Source: UBA3537 sp038106885 (GTDB lineage Bacteria > Bacteroidota > Bacteroidia > Flavobacteriales > Flavobacteriaceae). From it: a stretch of 58,906 nucleotides of DNA. Below are positions 18,468-27,747 of the stretch, piece by piece (the stretch's first letter is position 1; each line of letters starts with the position of its first letter). The notes beneath the pieces were generated by a model. It did no database searches, had not been told where the DNA came from, and saw only the letters and a program-made list of their open reading frames with translations. The position numbers and the translations under genes were made by a program. The stretch spans positions 1 to 58,906 of the forward strand of contig JAYNFX010000006.1 of assembly GCA_038106885.1 (NCBI GenBank), written 5' to 3'.

Positions 18468-21400
18468 TTGAAAATTTACAATACCAAAATATTCAAAAAG
18501 CACATCAGTGTTTTATTTTTTCTATTCGGATTTTGGTATTCTGCTTTCTCTCAAATTAGTCCAGTTTCAAACGATTCAACTTTAAATACATTCTCTTTCA
18601 AAGATCTTAGTTTTCCTGATCCAAGTAGTATTATTAAGATGTATAGCTACGATCCTATAACTGATCGTTATTATTATACTTCTAAAATCGGAGATTTTAA
18701 TATTAATTATCCTGTGATTTTAACCCCTAAAGAATTTCAAGAACTCATATACAATGAAAATTTAAAAGCTTATTACAAAGAAAAAATAGATGCTTATGAA
18801 GGTTTAAAAGGTGAAGAAGATGATAGAAAAAACTTGATTCCAGATATGTATGTTAACAGTAAATTTTTTGAGAGTATATTTGGAAGCAATGTAATATCTG
18901 TAGTTCCTCAAGGTTCTGTCGAAATGGATTTAGGAATTATGTACACCAAGCAAGAAAACCCAGTGTTTTCTCCCAGGAATCAGAGCAACTTAACTTTTGA
19001 CTTTGACCAAAGAATTAGCTTGAGTTTGATGGGTAAGGTTGGTACCAGACTTCAAGCTAATTTGAATTATGATACTCAGTCCACATTTGATTTTCAAAAT
19101 ATTTTTAAACTTGAATTTGATCCAACTGTTGATGGTGGTGAAGATAATATTCTTCAAAAGCTGGAAGTTGGAAATATAAATATGCCACTAAATAGTTCGT
19201 TAATTAATGGAGCACAATCTTTGTTTGGTGTAAAAACTGAACTACAGTTTGGTAAAACTAGAATTACAGGTGTTTTTTCTGAGCAAAGGTCTGAAACAAA
19301 AAACATTATTGCTCAGGGTGGAGGAACATTACAAGATTTTGAATTTTTCGGACTGGATTATGATGAAAACAGACATTTCTTTCTAAGTCACTATTTTAGA
19401 GAACACTATGATCAGGCTCTTGAAAATTATCCATTTATAAATTCACAAGTTCAAATTACTAGAATTGAAGTTTGGGTAACCAATCGAACTAATCAAACTC
19501 AAAATATAAGAAACATAATAGCTGTTCAAGACCTTGGAGAATCTTCTAGAATTGGATTAACTTCTCCTCCACCAGGCTTTGTCAATGTTGCCTCAAATGC
19601 CTATCCAGATAATTCAAATAACGCTTTCGATCCAACTAATATTGGCGGACCAGGCTCTCAGCTTAATGAATCAATTAGAGATATAGCAACCGTGCAATCA
19701 GGATTTTCCCCACCTGGAATAAATGAAGGATTTGATTATGGAAAATTAGAGAATGCAAAAAAATTAATTCAGGGGAGTGGATATACTTTGAATACTCAAT
19801 TAGGCTATATCTCATTAAATCAAAGACTTCAAAATGATGAAGTTTTAGCTGTTGCATATCAATATACTGTCGGAGGTGAAGTTTATCAAGTTGGTGAATT
19901 TGCTAATGATGGTTTGAATGCAACTGACGTTGAAACTGACCCAAACACTGGAAATCAAATTGTAAATAATCAAAGTTTAGTGCTGAAAATGTTGAAAAGT
20001 GCTGTTACCAATGTAGATCAGCCTATATGGGATTTGATGATGAAAAATATTTATAATACAGGTGCATACCAACTCTCGCAAGAAGATTTTAAATTAAATA
20101 TTTTTTATAATGAGACTTCATCTTTAAATTATATTTTGCCTGTTGATGGGACACCTTTTCCTACTCCTTTTGGTAATGAAGACCCAATCAATGAAACACC
20201 TTTAATACGTTTCTTTAATTTCGATCGACTTAATTTTAATAACGATCCACAAAATAAAGGTGATGGTTTTTTTGATTTTGTTCCTGGTATTACTGTTGTG
20301 CCACAAAACGGACAAATCATTTTCACCAAAGTTGAGCCATTTGGAGGTTATTTATTTGAATCTTTAAGATTAGATCCTTCAGAATCTTATTTAGGGGATG
20401 AGTCTATTCCAGGTAACTATAACGCAAATCAATTGAAGTATGTATATAAGTCTTTGTACAAGAGCACAAAAACTGCTGCTCTTCAAGATAGTGAGAAAAA
20501 CAAATTTCAAATTAAAGGGCGTTATAAATCCACTGGAGGAACTGGAATTCCAATAGGAGCATTTAACGTACCTAGGGGATCAGTTAGAGTAACTGCTGGA
20601 GGACGTGTTCTCGTTGAAGGTGTTGATTATACGGTTAATTATCAAATAGGAACAGTACAAATATTAGATCCTTCATTACAATCGTCAAATACTCCAATCC
20701 AAGTTTCTGTTGAAAACAATGCTGTTTTTGGACAACAGACTAAACGCTTTTCGGGTTTCAATGTGGAACATCAGTTTAATGAAAATTTTGTTTTAGGTGC
20801 CACACTTTTAAACCTTAATGAACGTCCAATTACTCAGAAAGCAAATTATGGTACTGAGCCAATAAACAATACCATTTTTGGATTTAATGGGAATTTTTCA
20901 AGCGAAGTTCCTTTTCTAACAAGATTAGTTAATAAATTACCAAATATAGACACTGATGTTGAATCTAATTTTTCAGTTAGAGGTGAATTTGCATATTTAA
21001 AACCAGGCGCTCCAAAAGGAACAGATTTTAATAATGAAGTTACATCTTATATTGATGATTTTGAAGGTACTCAAAATGGGATTAGTCTACTAAGCCCACA
21101 GTCGTGGTTTTTATCAAGTAGACCTAAGGGATTGGGAAGAGTTTATTCTCAGGGAAATGAAGATGATAATGGATATCAAAATGGATTTGATAGAGCAATG
21201 TTAAATTGGTACACTGTAGATCCAATTTTTTATAGTACTCAACGCCCTGGAGATATAAATGATAATGATATATCAAATTTATATACTAGGAGAATATTTA
21301 TTGATGAATTATTTCCTGAAATTGATTTGGTTACAGGACAATACACTGTTATAAATTCATTAGATCTTGTTTACAGACCAACAGAGCGCGGCCCATATAA

Positions 21401-24400
21401 TTATAAACCTGGAGCAGAGGATGGAGTTTTAGACACCCCTCAAAATAGTTGGGCTGGTATCTCCAGACAATTGACTTCTACAGATTTTGAACAATCAAAT
21501 GTAGAATACATTGAATTTTGGTTAATGGATCCTTTTCTAAATAATCCAGAAAATCAAGGAGGGAAATTAATATTAAACCTTGGGAATATTTCTGAGGATG
21601 TTATAAAAGATGGTAAGAAGCAATATGAAAATGGCTTACCTGATGATGGAAACATAAGCCTTTTACCCCAAACTACGTGGGGTGCAGTTACTCCGCAAAA
21701 TCAATCTTTAATTTATGCTTTTTCTTCTCAGGGTCAAGAGAGAGCAAATCAAGATGTTGGCCTTGATGGATATGACGATATTGAAGAAGCAAATACTTCA
21801 GATCCAAGATTTTCTTCCTTTGCAAATTTATCTGATCCAGCTAACGACAATTATACTTATTATTTAAATACTACTGGTGATATTTTTGAAAGATATAGAA
21901 ATTATAACGGTGTTGAAGGGAATTCTCCAGATGTTTTTACCGATACGAATAGAGGGTCTACTACTCAACCCGATGTGGAAGACATAAACAGAGATAACAC
22001 AATGAATACAATTGATAGTTATTTTGAATATGAAATTGATGTTAACTCTTCTGAACTCAATAATGTAAATAATCCTTACATCGTAGACCGTAAAACTTTG
22101 ACAAACATTACTTTGCCTAACGGATCAACTTCCGGGACAATAAAATGGTATCAATTTAGAATCCCATTGACAGCCTATACAAATGCAGTCGGAGGAATTT
22201 CTGATTTTAGATCTATAAGATTCACTAGACTTTATTTAAAAGATTTTACTCAAACAACAATATTTAGGTTTGGTACATTTGATTTAGTTAGAAGCGATTG
22301 GAGACGGTTTCAGCAATCTCTTGATGAGGATTCTGATGCAGCTACGCTATTGGAACCGACAGCTTTTAGTGTAGGTATTGTTGGAATTCAAGAGAATGAT
22401 GGTAGTTATGTGTCACCTCCAGATGTACAGCGAGAACAATTAAATAATAACAATACAATTGTTAGACAGAACGAACAATCACTTGTTGTTGATGTTTGTG
22501 ACTTAGAGTCGCAAGATTCCAGGGCAGTTTTTAAGAACATTAATGTTGACATGAGACAGTACAAGAAAATTAAAATGTTTTTACATGCTGAAGATGGGGA
22601 GGCAAATAGTTTTCAGCAAGGAGATTTAGTTGCTTTTGTTAGAATGGGTAATGATTTTACTCAAAACTATTACCAATTGGAATTACCACTTAGAAAATCA
22701 TCAGGAGCTATTGGTTCATCAGAAAGTGAAGTTTGGCCTGAATTTAATGAGATTAACATTCCATTAGAGCTTCTTGAACAAATAAAGTCAATTGGAATAA
22801 ACCAGGGAACATTAACTAATGAAGATCCAATTTTTTATAATGTAATTGATGGAGAGCTTCAAGAAACTCCTGTTACAGAATTCACTCCATTTTCTTTGAC
22901 TTCAAGTTCTTCTCAAACGGATGCTCCTTATGAGCAGAGAATTGCAATTAAAGGAAATCCAAATTTTGGTGATATAAGAACTTTGATGATTGGAGTTAAA
23001 AATATTGGGAATAATGATCTTTGCGCTGAAGTATGGTTTAACGAGCTAAGAATTGCTGATATGGATAATGAAGGTGGATGGGCTGCCATGATGAGTATGG
23101 ATTCCAATATTGCAGATTTCATGAATGTAAATGCTACAGCAAAAAGAAGTACAACTGGATTTGGAAATTTAGATCAGGGGCCTAATGAGAGGAGTCGTGA
23201 AGATTTAAAACAATATGATGTTGTAACTAATATGAACCTTGGTCAATTATTACCAAAAAAATGGGGGTTGCAAATACCATTTAATTATGGTCAAGGCGAA
23301 ACACTAATTACTCCCGAATATGATCAACAATACAAAGACTTAAAACTTGAGAGTCGATTAGATGCTGCAGAAAACAGTGAAGAAAGAGAAAGGATTTTAA
23401 ATCAATCAGTAGACTACACTAAAAGGCAAAGTATAAATTTCATTGGAGTTAAAAAACAAAGAACCGGGGATTCAAAGCCCAAAGTTTACGATGTTGAAAA
23501 TTTAACCGTTAATTATTCATTTAATGAAATTAATCATCGAGATTTTGAAATTGAAAGTTCTCTTGATCAAAATGTAAGAGTTGGAGCTAATTACAGCTAC
23601 AGTTTTGAACCGTTAATTTTTGAGCCATTTAAAAGTAATGATTCATTATTTAATGGAAAATATTGGAAATTAATAAAGGATTTTAATGTTAATTTAAAGC
23701 CTTCTAATTTTACACTCAACTCTGATATAATTCGACAATTCAATAGTCAGAAGTTTAGAGACGCAGACTTAGGAGCTAATAATATAACAGTCGATGAACT
23801 AATTAGGAGGAATTATACTTTTGATATACAATACACCCTTAATTATCAACTCACAAATGCATTAAGTTTCAATTTCACATCTTCTAACAACCATATAGTT
23901 AGAAATTATTTTATAGATGACGATTTGAATGGAGATCAAGATCCAAGCTTAGATATATGGGACAGATTTTTTGATTTTGGAGATCCTAATAGACACTCCC
24001 AACAGCTTGGAATTAATTATCAGTTACCTATAAATAAAATACCTACACTTAGTTTTATAAATGCCAATTATTCTTATACTGGTGATTTCCAATGGAATAA
24101 AGGTTCAGATCTTTTTGGGCAACTTACCGTCAATGGTCAAACTTATAATCTAGGAAATTCAATATCAAATGCTAATCAGCATAATTTAAATAGTTCATTT
24201 GACATGAGGAAACTTTATCGTTATGTTGGTTTAAAAAAGCCCAGGTCAAATAGGTCATCTTCTAGAGAAAAAATCTCTAGAGGGTTTAATGATGATAATG
24301 AAAAAAATAGATCTAGAGGCTCTAGCAAAAAGTTTAATCTAAAAGATTTTGGAATTGGATTACTTTCAAGCATCAACAGGATGCAATTCAATTACTCAGA

Positions 24401-25730
24401 GAGTAATAGTTCTTTTTTACCTGGATATTTACCAACTCCAGGTTTTGTAGGTACAATAAAACCTACAATTGGTTATACAATGGGCAGTCAAAGAGATGTC
24501 CGTAATATTGCAGCTAGAAATGGTTGGTTAACAACCTTTGATCAGTTTAATCAGCAATACACTGAGACTTACAATCAAAATTTGGATTTTTCTATAAATA
24601 CTGAGCCAATTAATGATTTAAAAATAGATTTTAATGGCGGTAAAACATATGCTTCTAATCTTAATGAAAACTTTAACACAACTGACACTAATTTTGATGG
24701 ATTGAGTGATACTTATAATTCATTGATTCAAAATACATTTGGTAATTTTAATATTACAACTTCTATTATTCGCACGGCATTTAGTAAAAGCGATGAGTTT
24801 GGTTCAGAATCATTTGAGAATTTTAAGGTAAATAGATTAGTTATTGCAAGACGATTAGCTGAAAATTTTTATGGTTCTGAAGCTTATAGTTTAGACGATG
24901 AAGGGTACCCACTTGGATTTGGAAAAAATAGTCAATCTGTTTTACTCCCAGCTTTTCTTTCTGCGTATTCTGGTAAAGATGCAAATTCTATTAGCCTGGG
25001 TGCTTTTAGAGAGATTCCAATACCAAATTGGAATCTTAAGTATACTGGGTTAATGAGGAATAAATGGTTTAAAAAACATTTCAGGCGATTTTCTCTTACT
25101 CATGCTTACAGGGCTTCTTATACAGTTAATCAGTTTAGGACAAATTTAGATTATCAAGCAGCAGATCCAAATATCGATTATGATGAACAAGATCCTAATT
25201 CATTAGATCAATCTGGTAACTTTAAATCTAGAACATTATTTAGTAATGTAAATTTAGTAGAACAATTTAGCCCACTAGTTAAGCTTGATTTTGAAATGAA
25301 AAATTCTGTTAAACTTTCGGCAGAAATAAAAAAAGATCGTAGTTTGTCACTAAGTTTTGATAATAATTTACTTACAGAGATTCAAGGATATGAGTATGTA
25401 TTTGGGTTAGGATATAGAATCAAAGATTTAAGAATAAAATCTAAATTAGCTGGTCCAAGAAAAATTATTAAGAGCGATTTAAATATGAAAGCAGATGTTT
25501 CGGTTAGAAATAATAAAACAATTGTAAGGTACTTAGATCTAGACAACAATCAGGTAAGTGCAGGGCAAACGATTTGGAGTTTGAGATATGCTGCCGATTA
25601 TGCATTTAGTAACAATCTAACTGCAATTTTTTATTTTGATTATGCTTTTTCAGAATATGCAATCTCTACTGCCTTCCCTCAGACAACTATAAGATCAGGA
25701 TTTACATTACGTTATAATTTTGGAAATTAA
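18468..25730 (+). CDS. sprA: T9SS outer-membrane translocon SprA (cell surface protein)
   Basis: SprA forms the giant outer-membrane barrel of the type IX secretion system and is required for gliding and export of adhesins and enzymes. The 2420-residue length agrees with flavobacterial SprA (about 2400). A signal peptide covers about residues 1-29 (ending in SAFSQ). Long stretches of alternating beta-strand sequence follow, with repeated aromatic ends, finishing in TLRYNFGN. The start appears to be TTG at 18468, 4 bases after ruvA: it is the only usual start codon that keeps the positively charged signal-peptide region, and the next in-frame Met is near residue 58. A basic Ser/Arg-rich loop (roughly 1920-1960, including RSNRSSSREKISRG) probably lies in a periplasmic or surface loop. 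Translation may be coupled to ruvA. Confidence 0.95.
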   Translation: MKIYNTKIFKKHISVLFFLFGFWYSAFSQISPVSNDSTLNTFSFKDLSFPDPSSIIKMYSYDPITDRYYYTSKIGDFNINYPVILTPKEFQELIYNENLKAYYKEKIDAYEGLKGEEDDRKNLIPDMYVNSKFFESIFGSNVISVVPQGSVEMDLGIMYTKQENPVFSPRNQSNLTFDFDQRISLSLMGKVGTRLQANLNYDTQSTFDFQNIFKLEFDPTVDGGEDNILQKLEVGNINMPLNSSLINGAQSLFGVKTELQFGKTRITGVFSEQRSETKNIIAQGGGTLQDFEFFGLDYDENRHFFLSHYFREHYDQALENYPFINSQVQITRIEVWVTNRTNQTQNIRNIIAVQDLGESSRIGLTSPPPGFVNVASNAYPDNSNNAFDPTNIGGPGSQLNESIRDIATVQSGFSPPGINEGFDYGKLENAKKLIQGSGYTLNTQLGYISLNQRLQNDEVLAVAYQYTVGGEVYQVGEFANDGLNATDVETDPNTGNQIVNNQSLVLKMLKSAVTNVDQPIWDLMMKNIYNTGAYQLSQEDFKLNIFYNETSSLNYILPVDGTPFPTPFGNEDPINETPLIRFFNFDRLNFNNDPQNKGDGFFDFVPGITVVPQNGQIIFTKVEPFGGYLFESLRLDPSESYLGDESIPGNYNANQLKYVYKSLYKSTKTAALQDSEKNKFQIKGRYKSTGGTGIPIGAFNVPRGSVRVTAGGRVLVEGVDYTVNYQIGTVQILDPSLQSSNTPIQVSVENNAVFGQQTKRFSGFNVEHQFNENFVLGATLLNLNERPITQKANYGTEPINNTIFGFNGNFSSEVPFLTRLVNKLPNIDTDVESNFSVRGEFAYLKPGAPKGTDFNNEVTSYIDDFEGTQNGISLLSPQSWFLSSRPKGLGRVYSQGNEDDNGYQNGFDRAMLNWYTVDPIFYSTQRPGDINDNDISNLYTRRIFIDELFPEIDLVTGQYTVINSLDLVYRPTERGPYNYKPGAEDGVLDTPQNSWAGISRQLTSTDFEQSNVEYIEFWLMDPFLNNPENQGGKLILNLGNISEDVIKDGKKQYENGLPDDGNISLLPQTTWGAVTPQNQSLIYAFSSQGQERANQDVGLDGYDDIEEANTSDPRFSSFANLSDPANDNYTYYLNTTGDIFERYRNYNGVEGNSPDVFTDTNRGSTTQPDVEDINRDNTMNTIDSYFEYEIDVNSSELNNVNNPYIVDRKTLTNITLPNGSTSGTIKWYQFRIPLTAYTNAVGGISDFRSIRFTRLYLKDFTQTTIFRFGTFDLVRSDWRRFQQSLDEDSDAATLLEPTAFSVGIVGIQENDGSYVSPPDVQREQLNNNNTIVRQNEQSLVVDVCDLESQDSRAVFKNINVDMRQYKKIKMFLHAEDGEANSFQQGDLVAFVRMGNDFTQNYYQLELPLRKSSGAIGSSESEVWPEFNEINIPLELLEQIKSIGINQGTLTNEDPIFYNVIDGELQETPVTEFTPFSLTSSSSQTDAPYEQRIAIKGNPNFGDIRTLMIGVKNIGNNDLCAEVWFNELRIADMDNEGGWAAMMSMDSNIADFMNVNATAKRSTTGFGNLDQGPNERSREDLKQYDVVTNMNLGQLLPKKWGLQIPFNYGQGETLITPEYDQQYKDLKLESRLDAAENSEERERILNQSVDYTKRQSINFIGVKKQRTGDSKPKVYDVENLTVNYSFNEINHRDFEIESSLDQNVRVGANYSYSFEPLIFEPFKSNDSLFNGKYWKLIKDFNVNLKPSNFTLNSDIIRQFNSQKFRDADLGANNITVDELIRRNYTFDIQYTLNYQLTNALSFNFTSSNNHIVRNYFIDDDLNGDQDPSLDIWDRFFDFGDPNRHSQQLGINYQLPINKIPTLSFINANYSYTGDFQWNKGSDLFGQLTVNGQTYNLGNSISNANQHNLNSSFDMRKLYRYVGLKKPRSNRSSSREKISRGFNDDNEKNRSRGSSKKFNLKDFGIGLLSSINRMQFNYSESNSSFLPGYLPTPGFVGTIKPTIGYTMGSQRDVRNIAARNGWLTTFDQFNQQYTETYNQNLDFSINTEPINDLKIDFNGGKTYASNLNENFNTTDTNFDGLSDTYNSLIQNTFGNFNITTSIIRTAFSKSDEFGSESFENFKVNRLVIARRLAENFYGSEAYSLDDEGYPLGFGKNSQSVLLPAFLSAYSGKDANSISLGAFREIPIPNWNLKYTGLMRNKWFKKHFRRFSLTHAYRASYTVNQFRTNLDYQAADPNIDYDEQDPNSLDQSGNFKSRTLFSNVNLVEQFSPLVKLDFEMKNSVKLSAEIKKDRSLSLSFDNNLLTEIQGYEYVFGLGYRIKDLRIKSKLAGPRKIIKSDLNMKADVSVRNNKTIVRYLDLDNNQVSAGQTIWSLRYAADYAFSNNLTAIFYFDYAFSEYAISTAFPQTTIRSGFTLRYNFGN

Positions 25731-25748
25731 TTTAATAAAATTAAAAAA

Positions 25749-26129
25749 ATGAATATACCAGCTGAATTAAAATTTACTAAAGACCACGAGTGGGTTCATA
25801 TTGATGGAGACATTTTAACCATTGGGATTACAGACTTTGCACAAAGTGAGTTAGGAGACATAGTTTATGTTGAGGTTGATACAATTGATGAAAAGTTAGA
25901 TGCTGAGGAGGTTTTCGGTACAGTAGAAGCTGTAAAAACAGTTTCAGATTTATTTGTGCCTGTTTCAGGCGAAGTCATTGAATTTAATGAAGCATTAGAA
26001 GACTCTCCCGAAATGGTTAATGACGATCCTTACGGAAAGGGATGGATGATTAAATTGAAATGTGATGATCTTTCAGAAATAGAGAATTTATTGAACGCTG
26101 CAGAATATAAGGAGCTAATTGGTGGTTAG
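25749..26129 (+). CDS. gcvH: Glycine cleavage system H protein
   Basis: GcvH carries the lipoyl arm that shuttles the aminomethyl group between the P and T proteins of glycine cleavage. The 126 residues are typical. The lipoyl-lysine motif is GTVEAVKTVSDL, with Lys63 as the attachment site. The C-terminal part (YGKGWMIKLK) is also conserved. It lies 18 bases after sprA, and its last codons overlap the start of the VanZ-like gene. No other gcv genes are in the window. Confidence 0.97.
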   Translation: MNIPAELKFTKDHEWVHIDGDILTIGITDFAQSELGDIVYVEVDTIDEKLDAEEVFGTVEAVKTVSDLFVPVSGEVIEFNEALEDSPEMVNDDPYGKGWMIKLKCDDLSEIENLLNAAEYKELIGG

Positions 26130-26478
26130 AAAGACTGTCATAACCCTATCTACTCTGTTGTATGCATTATTAATAATTTACAGCAGTTTATCAAATTTAA
26201 ATAATTCAACTCAATTTAAATTTGAACATATGGATAAGGTAATACACTATATGATTTATTCTATTTTTAGTTTATTAGTATATAATACTGCAAAAGTATA
26301 TAATCTAAAAAAAAGTTTGATAATCACAGTTGTATTAACTATAAGTTTTGGTATAATTATTGAACTTTGTCAATCAATATTAACCACACATAGAAATTTT
26401 GAATTATTGGATATTTTTGCAAATGTTTTGGGGACATTGACTATTGCTATATTTCTTAATTCAAAAAAACACTGTTAA
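26122..26478 (+). CDS. VanZ-like family membrane protein
   Basis: This is a small inner-membrane protein of about 118 residues with roughly four hydrophobic helices. Conserved-looking residues include FEHMDKVIHYMIYSIFSLLVY and IIELCQS, as in VanZ-like proteins. In its namesake VanZ is linked to low-level teicoplanin resistance, but the function of chromosomal relatives is not established. The start is uncertain: GTG at 26122 (used here) or TTG at 26119. Both overlap the end of gcvH by 8-11 bases, suggesting coupled translation. tonB follows after 65 bases. Confidence 0.8.
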   Translation: MVRKTVITLSTLLYALLIIYSSLSNLNNSTQFKFEHMDKVIHYMIYSIFSLLVYNTAKVYNLKKSLIITVVLTISFGIIIELCQSILTTHRNFELLDIFANVLGTLTIAIFLNSKKHC

Positions 26479-26543
26479 AAATTTAAAATCTTCAATGATG
26501 TTTATTTTATTTTATTTAATTTAACCCTCTAAAAATTTAATAA

Positions 26544-27260
26544 ATGGAATCAAAGAAAAATCCTAAAGCTGATGTCGGTAAAAACGGATCAATTTACTTT
26601 GCTGTAGGTTTAGCACTAATGTTATTTCTAACATATTCTACAATCAACTGGAAGACCTATGACAAGTCTGATATAGATATTGGAAAGCTTAATCTGGATG
26701 ATGAGCTTGATGAAGAGATTCCAATTATCGAACAAATTATTCCACCGCCACCGCCCCCACCACCTCCAGCAGCCCCAGAAGTTATTGAAGTTGTTGAAGA
26801 CGAGGAAGAGGTTGAAGAAACGGTTATAGAGTCTACTGAAACTGATCAAGACGAAGAAATCGAGATTGAGGAAATTGAGATAGAAGAAGTTGTAGAAGAT
26901 GTTGAGGTTCCATTTGCTGTTATTGAAAATGTTCCTGAGTATCCTGGCTGTGAGCGTGGATCAAATGCAGAAAAAAGAAAATGCATGTCAGATAAAATAG
27001 CAAAATTTGTACAAAGGAAGTTCAATACCGATTTAGCGGGGGATCTTGGTTTATCTGGTCGTCAACGAATCAGTGTGATTTTTAAGATTGATAAAAACGG
27101 GAATGTTACTGGAGTTAGGTCAAGAGCTCCTCACCCAAGACTGGAAAAAGAGGCAGCTCGAGTTATAAATATGTTGCCAAAAATGAAACCTGGCAAGCAA
27201 AGAGGAAAACCGGTGATTGTTCCATACTCGTTACCAATAACATTTCAAGTTCAAGACTAA
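26544..27260 (+). CDS. tonB: TonB-type energy transducer with acidic linker
   Basis: This protein couples proton-motive force to outer-membrane receptors. Its 238 residues have a single N-terminal helix (about 17-34), a polyproline run at 67-75, and a long Glu/Asp-rich linker (about 84-122, for example EEIEIEEIEIEEVVED). The C-terminal TonB domain ends in VIVPYSLPITFQVQD. Two cysteines (136 and 147) precede that domain (YPGCERGSN and KRKCMSD), a pattern common in Bacteroidota TonB-like proteins. Its partner ExbB and ExbD proteins are encoded at 29.8-32.2 kb. It is followed by a bidirectional terminator. Confidence 0.92.
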   Translation: MESKKNPKADVGKNGSIYFAVGLALMLFLTYSTINWKTYDKSDIDIGKLNLDDELDEEIPIIEQIIPPPPPPPPPAAPEVIEVVEDEEEVEETVIESTETDQDEEIEIEEIEIEEVVEDVEVPFAVIENVPEYPGCERGSNAEKRKCMSDKIAKFVQRKFNTDLAGDLGLSGRQRISVIFKIDKNGNVTGVRSRAPHPRLEKEAARVINMLPKMKPGKQRGKPVIVPYSLPITFQVQD

Positions 27261-27270
27261 ATTAATTTTA

Positions 27271-27300
27271 AACCGTTCTAAATTTTAGGACGGTTTTTTT
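27271..27300. terminator. Bidirectional terminator between tonB and the retropepsin-like gene
   Basis: AACCGTTCTAA (27271-27281) pairs with TTAGGACGGTT (27285-27295, one G-T pair), followed by a T tract to 27300. Read on the minus strand, the second arm encodes the last codons of the convergent gene, so the stem overlaps coding sequence. Confidence 0.85.
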
Positions 27301-27698
27301 AAATATAAATAGTTCTTGTTGAAATCTATAAGCGCTTTACACTTTTTTAGAATATCTGCTCCAATTACACCATCAATTTTTTTCGTATTTATTTCAAAAA
27401 AAGCGTTATTTATGGGCGATAGGTCAATAGTAGCAACCTCACATTTTTCCAATTTAAAGTTTCCAAAACTTATTAAATTATTTTTATAAATTTTTGCATC
27501 AATACGATTTGGACCTGCTCCTTGAGCTTTAATATTTACAGTAATATTATTTAGTTTGAATTTTTCAATTGAAGTTTGTTCTATAAACGTGTTTGATGCT
27601 CCAGTGTCAATAATAAACCATCCTTTCACATTATTAATTTTAGCTATTACTTTAATGTGTTTACTTTTAATGTAATGTAATTTGATTTTATTTTCCAA
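27285..27698 (-). CDS. Retropepsin-like aspartyl protease family protein
   Basis: This is a 137-residue protein with the single-domain retropepsin-like fold: the catalytic motif WFIIDTGASNTFI (Asp31-Thr-Gly) and a second conserved block IDGVIGADILKKCKALIDF. Clan AA proteases of this type work as dimers. No signal peptide or membrane segment is visible, so it is probably cytoplasmic. Its substrate is unknown. It converges on tonB, with its last codons inside the terminator stem, and is divergent from tatD. Confidence 0.8.
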   Translation of the reverse strand: MENKIKLHYIKSKHIKVIAKINNVKGWFIIDTGASNTFIEQTSIEKFKLNNITVNIKAQGAGPNRIDAKIYKNNLISFGNFKLEKCEVATIDLSPINNAFFEINTKKIDGVIGADILKKCKALIDFNKNYLYLKKPS

Positions 27699-27714
27699 GA
27701 TTAATTTATTTTAA

Positions 27715-27722
27715 CAAATATA
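27715..27722 (-). promoter_or_regulatory. Candidate -7 element (TATATTTG on minus strand) for the retropepsin-like gene
   Basis: The plus strand reads CAAATATA; its complement matches TAnnTTTG. It lies 16 bases before the minus-strand ATG. It is back-to-back with the tatD -7 element. Confidence 0.45.
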
Positions 27723-27735
27723 ATATACAAAACAG

Positions 27736-27743
27736 TACTTTTG
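27736..27743 (+). promoter_or_regulatory. Candidate -7 element (TACTTTTG) for tatD, very close to the start codon
   Basis: It matches TAnnTTTG and is separated from the tatD ATG (27748) by 4 bases, suggesting an mRNA with little or no 5' leader. Confidence 0.5.
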
Positions 27744-27747
27744 TGAA

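Noticed and set aside
26742..26776. CCACCGCC-type repeats in tonB
   Set aside because: This is the polyproline stretch of TonB, not a mobile or CRISPR repeat.
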